From Planktosalinus sp963975935 (lineage in GTDB: Bacteria > Bacteroidota > Bacteroidia > Flavobacteriales > Flavobacteriaceae), in the NCBI GenBank assembly GCA_963975935.1, contig CAXBIQ010000006.1, positions 124,001 to 188,000 on the forward strand: a stretch of DNA of 64,000 nucleotides, given 5' to 3'. The notes beneath the pieces are model-generated. The model made no database searches and was not told where the DNA came from. It worked only from the letters and a program-made list of their open reading frames with translations. The first letter of the stretch is position 1. Each line of letters begins with the position of its first letter. The translations under genes were made by a program, and so were the position numbers. Shown here piece by piece: positions 26,400-34,323 of this stretch.

Positions 26400-27032
26400 A
26401 TGAAGCTGATAACTAAGTATTTTCCGGAAATTACTCAAGAGCAACACAATCAATTTATTATGTTGCAAGAGTTGTACCACGATTGGAATTTGAAAATTAA
26501 TGTGGTTTCCCGAAAAGATATCGATGAACTTTATTTGCGTCATGTGTTGCATTCTTTGGCCATTGCCAAAGTCCAAAAATTTAAACCGGAAGCTTCCATT
26601 CTTGATGTAGGAACAGGTGGCGGTTTTCCCGGAATCCCACTTGCGATTTTATTTCCGGAGACGCAATTCCATTTAGTAGATTCGATTGGAAAAAAAATAA
26701 AAGTTGTTGATGAGGTTGTAATGGGTTTGGGTTTGAAAAATGTAAAAACCTCAAACGACCGTGTGGAAAATATCAAAGGTGAATATGATTTTATTGTGAG
26801 CAGGGCTGTGGCTGCAATGCCCACTTTTGTTCACTGGATAGAAGGTAAAATCGCAAAGAAAAGCATTCACGAGCTTCAAAATGGTATCCTTTATCTAAAG
26901 GGGGGCGATTTAGTCGAAGAGCTACAAGATTTTCCGAAAGCAGAAATATTTGAGCTTTCTGATTATTTTGAGGAGGATTTTTACGAAACCAAAAAAGTGG
27001 TCTATCTACCTCTTAAGTATCGCAAAAAGTAA
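26400..27032 (+). CDS. rsmG: 16S rRNA (guanine-527 N7) methyltransferase
   Basis: A 210-residue SAM methyltransferase of normal RsmG (GidB) length. SAM motif ILDVGTGGGFPGIPLAILFP and the IVSRAVAAMPTFVHW segment are diagnostic, as is the N-terminal NVVSRKDIDELYLRHVLHSL. It methylates G527 in the 530 loop of 16S rRNA. It runs convergently into the acyl-CoA-binding protein gene with only 2 bases between stops. Confidence 0.95.
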   Translation: MKLITKYFPEITQEQHNQFIMLQELYHDWNLKINVVSRKDIDELYLRHVLHSLAIAKVQKFKPEASILDVGTGGGFPGIPLAILFPETQFHLVDSIGKKIKVVDEVVMGLGLKNVKTSNDRVENIKGEYDFIVSRAVAAMPTFVHWIEGKIAKKSIHELQNGILYLKGGDLVEELQDFPKAEIFELSDYFEEDFYETKKVVYLPLKYRKK

Positions 27033-27034
27033 TG

Positions 27035-27301
27035 TTATTTTCGGTATAAAAAATATGTATTTACGGCATCAATATAAGCTTGTTTGGCCTCCGGTTCAGT
27101 CATGCCCCTCACCTGAAAAAGTGCATTTGCTTTAAAAGCGTTTATTAATGGCTTTTTGCTGTTGGGGTCATCTTCATTGTTATTTGCTTTTTTATAGTAG
27201 GCATAAAGACGCAAGAGTAAGTCTGCCGGAAAAGGTTCTAAATGATTGTTGACCTTATCAACTGCTTCTTGAAACGCCATGTCAAGTTCTTCAGGGTTCA
27301 T
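27035..27301 (-). CDS. Acyl-CoA-binding protein
   Basis: An 88-residue protein matching the four-helix ACBP fold: LLRLYAYYKKANNN, then KPLINAFKANALFQVRGMTEPEAKQAYIDAVN. The Tyr and Lys residues of the acyl-CoA site are present. ACBPs bind long-chain acyl-CoA in the cytoplasm. They are common in eukaryotes and patchy in bacteria. ATG 27301 is preferred, and it overlaps the end of psd by 11 bases, so translation is coupled to phospholipid synthesis genes. Confidence 0.88.
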   Translation of the reverse strand: MNPEELDMAFQEAVDKVNNHLEPFPADLLLRLYAYYKKANNNEDDPNSKKPLINAFKANALFQVRGMTEPEAKQAYIDAVNTYFLYRK

Positions 27302-27950
27302 TTTTTTGAGCAAGTATGGTAATACCACCTTTTACTTTTTGGTTTAATTTTACATTAATTTTGGTGTCTAAAGGCAAAAAAACATCTACCCTGGAACCAA
27401 ACTTTATAAAACCGCTGTCACTTCCCTGAGTGACTTCTTCTCCCTCCACAGCATAATTTACAATGCGTTTTGCAAGAGCTCCCGCAATTTGCCTGTAAAG
27501 CACATCACCAAAGGAATTATTGTTTACAACCACGGTTGTGCGTTCATTTTCTTCTGAGGATTTTGGGTGCCAGGCAACCATATATTTACCTGGGTGATAT
27601 TTTGAATAAACAACTTTTCCGCTCACGGGGTGTCGCGTTACATGAACATTGACCGGTGACATAAAGACTGAGATTTGGATCCTTTTTTCGTTAAAGTATT
27701 CTTTTTCAAAAACTTCTTCTATCACAACCACTTTTCCGTCTACGGGAGAAAGAACGTTATTTTCATTGATAGTTACCTCTCTTTTAGGGTTTCTGAAAAA
27801 CTGCAGTATTAAAAGAAAAAAGATAATGAGGATTGATACCATCAATTTTTTGAGAAATTCATTTTCCAAAAAAAAGTGGGCTGCCAATGTAATTACAATA
27901 AGAATTGCCAGGCAGGTATAAATGATTTTTTGTCCTTCTTTATGAAACAT
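27291..27950 (-). CDS. psd: Phosphatidylserine decarboxylase family protein
   Basis: A 219-residue short-form phosphatidylserine decarboxylase. Two hydrophobic helices (about 8-45) are followed by the catalytic domain with VLSPVDGKVV, FMSPVNVHVTRHPVSG and the C-terminal FGSRVDVFLP. The Gly-Ser bond in FGS is where the proenzyme self-cleaves to form the pyruvoyl group. It makes phosphatidylethanolamine, downstream of CdsA and PssA. It overlaps cdsA by 11 bases upstream and the acyl-CoA-binding gene downstream. Confidence 0.93.
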   Translation of the reverse strand: MFHKEGQKIIYTCLAILIVITLAAHFFLENEFLKKLMVSILIIFFLLILQFFRNPKREVTINENNVLSPVDGKVVVIEEVFEKEYFNEKRIQISVFMSPVNVHVTRHPVSGKVVYSKYHPGKYMVAWHPKSSEENERTTVVVNNNSFGDVLYRQIAGALAKRIVNYAVEGEEVTQGSDSGFIKFGSRVDVFLPLDTKINVKLNQKVKGGITILAQKNEP

Positions 27951-28743
27951 ATTGAGCGATTAAAAAGTAAGCATAAACAAATGGGCTTGTATAAATTATA
28001 CTGTCAAGCCTGTCATAGAGGCCGCCGTGTCCCGGCATTAGTTTTCCACTGTCTTTGACACCCGCTTGTCTTTTGAATTTTGATTGAACAAGGTCTCCCA
28101 CAGTTCCCAAGACGCTGGTCAAAATGGCCAGACCCACCCAAAATACTGGGTTAAAAATAGTAAGATATTTAAAAATAAAAAAACCGGCAATACAAGAAGC
28201 AAGTAATCCGCCCAGAAAACCTTCAACTGTTTTTTTGGGTGAAATGCGCTCGAGAAGTTTATGTTTTCCAAAATTTTTTCCCACTAAATAAGCAAAAGTG
28301 TCATTGGTCCAGATGAGTATAAAAACAGCAACAATGGCCATAGGTTGAAATACTACATCATAAAAAGGAATGAGGAGGATAAAGACAAAACCACTTATAA
28401 TATAGAGTATTGAAACGGCATACTTCTTTTTTTCAAACATGGGTATTTTGCTTACCCAAAGCAAATCTTTTAAAAGAAAGAGGTTTAAAAAACCGGTTAA
28501 AATCAAAAGAAGCTTGGTGGCATAAAAATCAAACTTTAAGTATGAAAAAAGATATACAAACCCTATAAAGACAATATAAAGGACTACTGATTTTAAACGA
28601 ATTAATTTTAAAAACTCGTGCAAACACACAAGGCCCAGAAGGAGGAATAAGACTTGAAAGGCTGTTTGAGAAGCAAACATTGAAATAACGAGTATCGAGA
28701 CATAGATTAATCCCGACAGGGCTCTTACAAAAAGTTCCTTCAT
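27940..28743 (-). CDS. cdsA: Phosphatidate cytidylyltransferase (CDP-diglyceride synthase)
   Basis: A 267-residue polytopic membrane enzyme. It makes CDP-diacylglycerol from phosphatidate and CTP. The signature near the C-terminus reads SKFKRQAGVKDSGKLMPGHG then GLYDRLDS. The middle segment NDTFAYLVGKNFGKH with SPKKTVEGFLGG is also conserved. About seven hydrophobic segments are visible. It sits between the LUD gene (1 base gap) and psd (11-base overlap), so substrate flow follows gene order. Confidence 0.95.
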   Translation of the reverse strand: MKELFVRALSGLIYVSILVISMFASQTAFQVLFLLLGLVCLHEFLKLIRLKSVVLYIVFIGFVYLFSYLKFDFYATKLLLILTGFLNLFLLKDLLWVSKIPMFEKKKYAVSILYIISGFVFILLIPFYDVVFQPMAIVAVFILIWTNDTFAYLVGKNFGKHKLLERISPKKTVEGFLGGLLASCIAGFFIFKYLTIFNPVFWVGLAILTSVLGTVGDLVQSKFKRQAGVKDSGKLMPGHGGLYDRLDSIIYTSPFVYAYFLIAQYVS

Positions 28744-28744
28744 A

Positions 28745-29341
28745 TTATAAGTCTTCCAAGAGCAGCAAATATAAGTTTTTTGAACTACTTCCGTAAGTCA
28801 TAAAATCATTTTCTTTTTTACTTTCAAAGTTCTTGATGGTAGTAATATTTGTAGGAATGGTTTTTTTGTTGGCACTTTTTATTTTTCTTAAACCTTCTCC
28901 AATGGTATCTACCAACTGACTTGTAGTTGCAAAAATGATAAAATTATCGGGCAATTCTTTGAGTTTTTTCTCTTTAATCTGATTTGAAGAAATTAAAATA
29001 GCACCGGCGTCTGCTACAAGAGATTCACACTGTGAAAAGAAAAATGCAGCGCCTGGGTCCTCGCCATATTCGAGATTGAATGAATTGAATTTTGACTTCA
29101 GGTTTGAATTTGAGCAATAAACCTTTTTTTCATACCAGTCGTTTTCAAGCAGTATATTATCAAAGGCTTCATAAAGTTCATCATAGTTTTCGCAATAGAG
29201 AAACTTCCCTCCATTTTTTCTAAAGTTGTAAGTAAATTTTTCATCAGTGGGAAGTGGTGTTTCCGGCAGATATTTACTTCTTTCTTCTTTGGGGGACTGT
29301 TTATCTTTAGCTTTTTTAAATAACTTTTTAAACAAACTCAT
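28745..29341 (-). CDS. LUD-domain protein (LutC/YkgG-like)
   Basis: A 198-residue soluble protein with a Lys-rich N-terminus. The LUD fold is recognisable in the middle and C-terminal parts (AFFFSQCESLVADAGAILIS, FIIFATTSQLVDTIGEGLRKI). LUD proteins usually belong to lactate oxidation complexes with LutA and LutB, but neither lies nearby. Here it is embedded in the ftsH-cdsA-psd operon, so its role is unclear. Confidence 0.72.
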   Translation of the reverse strand: MSLFKKLFKKAKDKQSPKEERSKYLPETPLPTDEKFTYNFRKNGGKFLYCENYDELYEAFDNILLENDWYEKKVYCSNSNLKSKFNSFNLEYGEDPGAAFFFSQCESLVADAGAILISSNQIKEKKLKELPDNFIIFATTSQLVDTIGEGLRKIKSANKKTIPTNITTIKNFESKKENDFMTYGSSSKNLYLLLLEDL

Positions 29342-29444
29342 TTATAGCATTTTGAGGTGTTATTTATCAAGGTTGCACCAAATATAGAAAAATCTTATCC
29401 TAAAAGCGAATTAAGCCGTAGAATATTCTCTTAAGCAGTAAAAA

Positions 29445-31427
29445 CTAAGACGGGTCATCTACTTTATTGAAAACAGCTTCAGGCTTGTCGAAAGGTCTCT
29501 TTCCGAATATTTTTTCAAGATTGTCTTTGAAAATAACCTCTTTCTCAAGTAAAACTTCAGCCAGCTCGATGAGCTTGTCTTTGTTTTCTTTAAGTAAGTT
29601 AACTGCCCTTTGATACTGTGATTCAATCAGATTTGAAATTTCTTTATCAATCATCTCAGCAGTTTTTTCACTGTATGGCTTGGTGAAATTATAATCACCT
29701 TGTCCTGATGAGTCGTAATAGGTGAGGTTGCCTAACTTATCATTTAATCCATAAATTGTGACCATAGCCCGTGCTTGCTTAGTAACTTTTTCAAGGTCAC
29801 TTAATGCACCGGTTGATATTTTGTCAAAAATCACTTTTTCTGCGGCCCGTCCTCCAAGGGCGGCACACATTTCGTCAAGCATTTGATCAGGTCTTACGAT
29901 AAGACGCTCTTCAGGAAGGTACCAGGCTGCACCAAGCGACTGTCCTCTGGGAACGATGGTGACTTTTACCAGTGGAGCAGCATGTTCCAGCATCCAGCTT
30001 ACAGTAGCGTGACCGGCTTCATGATATGCGATGGCTTTCTTTTCTTCGGGAGTGACAATTTTGTTTTTCTTTTCCAATCCGCCTACAATTCTGTCAACGG
30101 CATCCAAGAAGTCTTGTCTTCCCACGGCTTTGTTTCCTTTTCTGGCAGCAATCAAAGCAGCCTCGTTACAAACGTTTGCAATATCTGCCCCTGAAAATCC
30201 GGGAGTTTGTTTTGCAAGAAACTCAAGATCGAGGTTTTCTTCTTTTTTAATAGGCCTTAAGTGAACATCAAAAATTTCCCTGCGTTCCCTTAAATCCGGA
30301 AGGTCAACAAAGATCTGACGATCAAAACGACCGGCACGCATCAATGCTTTATCCAGGATGTCTGCACGGTTTGTGGCGGCAAGTACAATGACATTTGCAT
30401 TAGATCCAAAACCATCCATCTCTGTAAGCAACTGGTTTAAGGTATTTTCTCTTTCATCGTTAGAGCCTGAAAAATTGCTTTTACCACGTGCACGACCTAT
30501 AGCATCAATCTCATCAATAAAAATGATGGAAGGCGCTTTGTCTTTTGCCTGTTTAAACAAGTCTCTCACACGGGACGCTCCCACACCCACAAACATTTCA
30601 ACAAAATCTGAACCTGAAAGTGAAAAGAAAGGTACTTTTGCTTCACCGGCAACAGCTTTAGCTAATAAGGTTTTACCGGTTCCCGGAGGACCTACAAGCA
30701 ACGCTCCTTTTGGGATTTTTCCACCAAGAGCGGTGTATTTGTCTGGTGTTTTCAGGAAGTCAACAATTTCTTGTATTTCTTCTTTTGCGCCTTCTAGTCC
30801 GGCAACATCCTTGAATGAAACTTTAACATCGGTATTTTGGTCAAAAAGACGTGCTTTTGATTTTCCGATGTTGAATATTTGTCCACCGGCACCACCTCCG
30901 GCACCACTTGACATTCTTCGCATTATGAAAATCCAAATGGCTATAATAATAGCAAAAGGCAGTAAGGTAAGAAGAATATCTCCCCATACATTTGATTCTG
31001 TGTCATAGACAATGGAAGTATCGAGGTTGTTTTCTTCTTTAATTCTTCTTATTTCGTTTTCAAAATTCTGAAGGTCACCAAATTCAAATTGATAATCGGG
31101 CACATTTGATGTGGCCACAATTTGTTCTTTATTGTTTCGTATGTGAACTTCTTTAGCTTTTGCTTCCTGGGTAAGGAAGACGCGTGCTTTATTTTTGTTT
31201 ACAATAACTACTTTTTCAACATCTCCCTCTCTCAAAAAGGTTTGAAACTCGGCAGGAGTCGCTTTTGCAGGCTCTGACCATCCACCACTGCTAAAGTAGT
31301 TGATGCCAATAAAAGCAATGATGATAGCCGCATAAATCCATATGGGATTAAATTTTGGCTTAAGGTCCTTGTTTTTATTGTCCTTATCCGGAGTGTTTTT
31401 TTCTGAATTGTTATTTTCGTTTGCCAT
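29445..31427 (-). CDS. ftsH: ATP-dependent zinc metalloprotease FtsH
   Basis: A 660-residue membrane AAA+ protease. Two membrane helices (about 29-46 and 149-169) bracket a periplasmic domain. Walker A GPPGTGKT is at 246-253, Walker B FIDEID near 303-308, the second region of homology ATNRADILDKALMRAGRFDR at 351-370 and the zinc site HEAGH at 469-473. A Gly-rich stretch follows the second helix. It degrades membrane and regulatory proteins. It lies 20 bp after rsfS and 103 bp before the LUD gene. Confidence 0.97.
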   Translation of the reverse strand: MANENNNSEKNTPDKDNKNKDLKPKFNPIWIYAAIIIAFIGINYFSSGGWSEPAKATPAEFQTFLREGDVEKVVIVNKNKARVFLTQEAKAKEVHIRNNKEQIVATSNVPDYQFEFGDLQNFENEIRRIKEENNLDTSIVYDTESNVWGDILLTLLPFAIIIAIWIFIMRRMSSGAGGGAGGQIFNIGKSKARLFDQNTDVKVSFKDVAGLEGAKEEIQEIVDFLKTPDKYTALGGKIPKGALLVGPPGTGKTLLAKAVAGEAKVPFFSLSGSDFVEMFVGVGASRVRDLFKQAKDKAPSIIFIDEIDAIGRARGKSNFSGSNDERENTLNQLLTEMDGFGSNANVIVLAATNRADILDKALMRAGRFDRQIFVDLPDLRERREIFDVHLRPIKKEENLDLEFLAKQTPGFSGADIANVCNEAALIAARKGNKAVGRQDFLDAVDRIVGGLEKKNKIVTPEEKKAIAYHEAGHATVSWMLEHAAPLVKVTIVPRGQSLGAAWYLPEERLIVRPDQMLDEMCAALGGRAAEKVIFDKISTGALSDLEKVTKQARAMVTIYGLNDKLGNLTYYDSSGQGDYNFTKPYSEKTAEMIDKEISNLIESQYQRAVNLLKENKDKLIELAEVLLEKEVIFKDNLEKIFGKRPFDKPEAVFNKVDDPS

Positions 31428-31447
31428 TAAATATGGTGTATGTTTTT

Positions 31448-31819
31448 TTAGTAACTGGTTTCAATTTTCACGGATTTTGCATCGCCCCAAAGGCTTTCAA
31501 TGTCATAGTATTCCCTGATATGCTTCTGAAAAATATGTACAACAATATTGACATAATCCATTAAAATCCATTCAGCATTATCTGAACCTTCAATGTGCCA
31601 GGCTTTTTCTTTTAATGATTTGCTTACTGTTTTTTCAATGGAGCTCACTATGGCGTTTACTTGAGTATTTGAAGTACCGTTGCAGATAATAAAATAGTCA
31701 CACACCGTGTTTTCTATTTCGCGTAAATCAAGGATTTCAATATTTTGTCCCTTGACTTCTTCAATGCCGTGAATGATTTGAGTAATTAATTGATCTGTTT
31801 CGTTTTCTTTTTTGGTCAT
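31448..31819 (-). CDS. rsfS: Ribosomal silencing factor RsfS
   Basis: A 123-residue protein of the RsfS/Iojap family. It binds uL14 on the large subunit and blocks subunit joining in starvation. Conserved segments are DYFIICNGTSNTQVNAIVSSIE, WHIEGSDNAEWILMDYVNIVVHIF and YYDIESLWGDA. It is the first gene of the leftward ftsH-cdsA-psd transcription unit, with a TAACTTTG core 17 bases upstream. Confidence 0.95.
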   Translation of the reverse strand: MTKKENETDQLITQIIHGIEEVKGQNIEILDLREIENTVCDYFIICNGTSNTQVNAIVSSIEKTVSKSLKEKAWHIEGSDNAEWILMDYVNIVVHIFQKHIREYYDIESLWGDAKSVKIETSY

Positions 31820-31836
31820 TAAAACAACTATTTTTG

Positions 31837-31844
31837 CAAAGTTA
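31837..31844 (-). promoter_or_regulatory. Promoter -7 element for the rsfS-ftsH operon
   Basis: Read leftward this is TAACTTTG, an exact TAnnTTTG match, 17 bases before the rsfS ATG. Confidence 0.55.
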
Positions 31845-31910
31845 TTACTTTTTTAGGTTCCTATAACTTTCTATTTTATAAGATTAACGCAATTTTTACA
31901 TTTATTTTTT

Positions 31911-32648
31911 ATGATAATACACAAAATCAGTGCCACGACATCTACAAATAACTATGTGAAAGACCTGTTGAAGAATAATAATCTTTCACAAGATATTGCT
32001 GTATGGGCAAAAAACCAAACCAAAGGAAAGGGGCAAATGGGAAGCCAATGGTATTCAAAAGAAGGGGAGAGCCTTACGTTTAGTGTGTATAAGCGTTTTT
32101 ATGACTTTAAAGTGGGGCATCAGTTTTACATTTCAATTGCAGCTTCACTAGCAATAAAAAAAGTACTTGAAGATTATGGTATTCAAAATATAACCGTAAA
32201 ATGGCCAAACGACATTATGTCAGCAGATAAAAAAATATGTGGCATATTGATTGAAAACATCCTGAAGGAAAAAAACATCAAAGGCAGCATTATCGGAATT
32301 GGACTAAACGTTAATGAAAGCTCTTTTGAAAATTTACCCGGTGCGACTTCGATGAAAATAGTTTCCGGAAAAGAGTTTGCAATTGAAGGTATTTTTGAAG
32401 CATTGCTGGGTTCAATAAATTTGCTGTTTCAGGAATTGAAACCAAATGATTTTCAAAAACTCAAATCAAATTACCTGAATTGTATGTACAGAAAAGATAG
32501 AGTAAGCGTTTTTGAAACCTCAGACAAAAAGGTTTTTAACGGTATCATCAGGGGCGTTTCAGAATCCGGGAAACTGGAAGTGGAAATTGAAGACGCATCA
32601 AAAGTCCTGTTTGATTTAAAAGAGATTAAAATGCTAAATGGCTTATAG
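31911..32648 (+). CDS. birA: Biotin--[acetyl-CoA-carboxylase] ligase (monofunctional)
   Basis: A 245-residue ligase that attaches biotin to AccB. The catalytic domain starts at once with STNNYVKDLL. It has KGKGQMGSQWYSKEGESLTFS (biotinyl-AMP loop), VKWPNDIMSADKKICGILIE with the catalytic Lys, and IIGIGLNVN. There is no N-terminal helix-turn-helix, so unlike E. coli BirA it should not act as a repressor. It is divergent from rsfS and convergent with the SRPBCC gene (6-base overlap). Confidence 0.94.
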   Translation: MIIHKISATTSTNNYVKDLLKNNNLSQDIAVWAKNQTKGKGQMGSQWYSKEGESLTFSVYKRFYDFKVGHQFYISIAASLAIKKVLEDYGIQNITVKWPNDIMSADKKICGILIENILKEKNIKGSIIGIGLNVNESSFENLPGATSMKIVSGKEFAIEGIFEALLGSINLLFQELKPNDFQKLKSNYLNCMYRKDRVSVFETSDKKVFNGIIRGVSESGKLEVEIEDASKVLFDLKEIKMLNGL

Positions 32649-33035
32649 CTTTGAGAGGTTTGTGGTCAGGGTTTCAAGAAATTTTGATATGGGACCTTTG
32701 ATCATCATAGCCATCATAGCATTAAATTCTCCTTCAAAATCCAGTTTTGCAGTGCTGGTGTTTTCATTCACCTCCTGAATATTTGCAGTAAGGGTAAAGG
32801 GCATCTTGTCACTGATGGCGCCCAGAACAACTTTGTTGGGGGGGATGGTTTCTTTGAGTTCCAATGCGATTTCAGGCATTCCTTTTAGTGCAAAAACGAA
32901 TGCATTTTCACGAATGACTTCAAACTTACTGATGTTTTCGGGCATTAATACTTCAAAATTTTTAACATCGCTCAAAAAAGAACACAATTCTTCTGCTGGC
33001 TTATTTACTGTAACTCTATTGCTTTCCAATTGCAT
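32643..33035 (-). CDS. SRPBCC-family protein
   Basis: A 130-residue protein with the START/Bet v1-like helix-grip look: an N-terminal strand (LESNRVTVNKPAEELCSFLSD), central strands and a long C-terminal helix (MMAMMIKGPISKFLETLTTNL). Such proteins bind hydrophobic ligands. No specific function can be assigned. It starts 33 bp after the pyrE stop and is probably co-transcribed with it. Confidence 0.75.
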   Translation of the reverse strand: MQLESNRVTVNKPAEELCSFLSDVKNFEVLMPENISKFEVIRENAFVFALKGMPEIALELKETIPPNKVVLGAISDKMPFTLTANIQEVNENTSTAKLDFEGEFNAMMAMMIKGPISKFLETLTTNLSKL

Positions 33036-33068
33036 TTTGTATTGTTTTTAGGTGTATTTAGAACTAAA

Positions 33069-33710
33069 TTATTTGCCCCATTTTTCAGGATTTTCTTTCC
33101 AGGAACGTAGCGTGTCAATATCTTTTTTTGAGATATAATTGTTTTTTTCTGCCTGTGACAGTAAATGATTATAATCACTTAATGTATGAAGATCAATGGA
33201 AGCTTTTTTAAAATTTTCATCAGCTACCTGAAAACCATAGGTGAAAATAGCTATCATTCCTTTAACATTGGCGCCGGCTTGATTTAGTGCATGTACAGCA
33301 TTTAAACTGCTCTTTCCGGTACTAATGAGGTCTTCCACAACAACTACACTCTGGTTAGCTTCAATTTTTCCTTCAATTTGATTTTGCCTGCCGTGGCTTT
33401 TTGCTTCGGGGCGCACATAGATAAAAGGGAGATTTAGATAGTCAGCAACAAGCATCCCGATACCAATGGCTCCTGTGGCAACGCCGGCTATCACATCGGG
33501 CTTACCATAAATGTGTTCAATTTGACGTGCTATGTTTTCCCTGACATAGTTTCTGATGGGTGGATAAGACAGAAGTATCCTGTTATCACAATAAATTGGA
33601 GAGTTCCATCCTGATGCCCACAAAAAAGGGTTTTGTGGTTGTAATTTAATTGCATTAATTTGCAATAACAGTTCGGCTGTTTTTTGAGCCGTGTCTTTAT
33701 TCAAAATCAT
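33069..33710 (-). CDS. pyrE: Orotate phosphoribosyltransferase
   Basis: A 213-residue type I phosphoribosyltransferase that joins orotate to PRPP in pyrimidine synthesis. The PRPP loop is VVVEDLISTGKSSLNAV. The orotate-side segments FLWASGWNSPIYCDNR and GVATGAIGIGMLVAD are clear. The ATG at 33710 gives MILNKDTAQK, the family norm. It lies only 7 bases from the divergent Nudix start, and a TACATTTG promoter core lies immediately upstream. Confidence 0.95.
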   Translation of the reverse strand: MILNKDTAQKTAELLLQINAIKLQPQNPFLWASGWNSPIYCDNRILLSYPPIRNYVRENIARQIEHIYGKPDVIAGVATGAIGIGMLVADYLNLPFIYVRPEAKSHGRQNQIEGKIEANQSVVVVEDLISTGKSSLNAVHALNQAGANVKGMIAIFTYGFQVADENFKKASIDLHTLSDYNHLLSQAEKNNYISKKDIDTLRSWKENPEKWGK

Positions 33711-33714
33711 ACTG

Positions 33715-33722
33715 CAAATGTA
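33715..33722 (-). promoter_or_regulatory. Promoter -7 element for pyrE, overlapping the Nudix start codon
   Basis: Read leftward this is TACATTTG, an exact TAnnTTTG match, ending 4 bases before the pyrE ATG. Transcription would begin at or next to the ATG. The element covers the ATG of the divergent Nudix gene (33718-33720). Confidence 0.45.
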
Positions 33723-34323
33723 TAAAGTTTTTGTGAATGATAAGCCCATATTTCTCACCAGTGAGATGGTTTATGATAAAGATGTTATCTGTATTCCTCT
33801 TAAGGATGCTGATATTGAGAGCATTGTAAAAAAAGTATCCAAAAATAAATGGACCCGGGTCTATTTATACCACCCAAATGGTGAAATGTTAATCCAAAAG
33901 TTTAAAAAGAGAACCACAGTAGTGCTTGCTGCCGGAGGCCTCGTGAAAAATGATAAGGGCGAGATATTATTTATCAAGCGAAACGGAAAATGGGATTTGC
34001 CAAAAGGGAGGGTTGAAGATGATGAAACCATTGAAGAAGCAGCAATCAGGGAAACAGAAGAAGAAACGGGTGTTGAAAATCTGCAGATTGTAAAGCCCTT
34101 GCAAATCACCTATCATTTTTTTAAAAGAAACGGAAAAATGAAGTTAAAAGAAACATACTGGTTTGAAATGAAAACAACTTATTCAGGTAAATTAAGCCCT
34201 GAAGTGAATGAAGGTATAAAAAAAGTGGTTTGGAAAAACCCGAAAAAAACAACCAAAGCGCTCTTGAAATCTTACGCAAACATACGGGAGCTTTTTTATC
34301 AGGAGGTTAATTCAAAACCCTGA
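33718..34323 (+). CDS. Nudix hydrolase
   Basis: A 201-residue protein with an N-terminal extension of about 70 residues before the Nudix domain. The Nudix box reads GRVEDDETIEEAAIRETEEE then TGV, matching G-x5-E-x7-RE-x-x-EE-x-G-x. The preceding AAGGLVKNDKGEILFIKRNGKWDLPKG is the usual lead-in (AAGGLVKNDKGEILFIKR, NGKWDLPKG). The substrate is a nucleoside diphosphate derivative of unknown identity. Its 3' end overlaps the convergent peptidase gene by 17 bases. Confidence 0.88.
   Translation: MYKVFVNDKPIFLTSEMVYDKDVICIPLKDADIESIVKKVSKNKWTRVYLYHPNGEMLIQKFKKRTTVVLAAGGLVKNDKGEILFIKRNGKWDLPKGRVEDDETIEEAAIRETEEETGVENLQIVKPLQITYHFFKRNGKMKLKETYWFEMKTTYSGKLSPEVNEGIKKVVWKNPKKTTKALLKSYANIRELFYQEVNSKP

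Noticed and set aside
30358..31008. A 216-codon rightward frame opposite ftsH
   Set aside because: It is long only because the AAA+ coding sequence lacks stops on the opposite strand. It has no start region or motif of its own.
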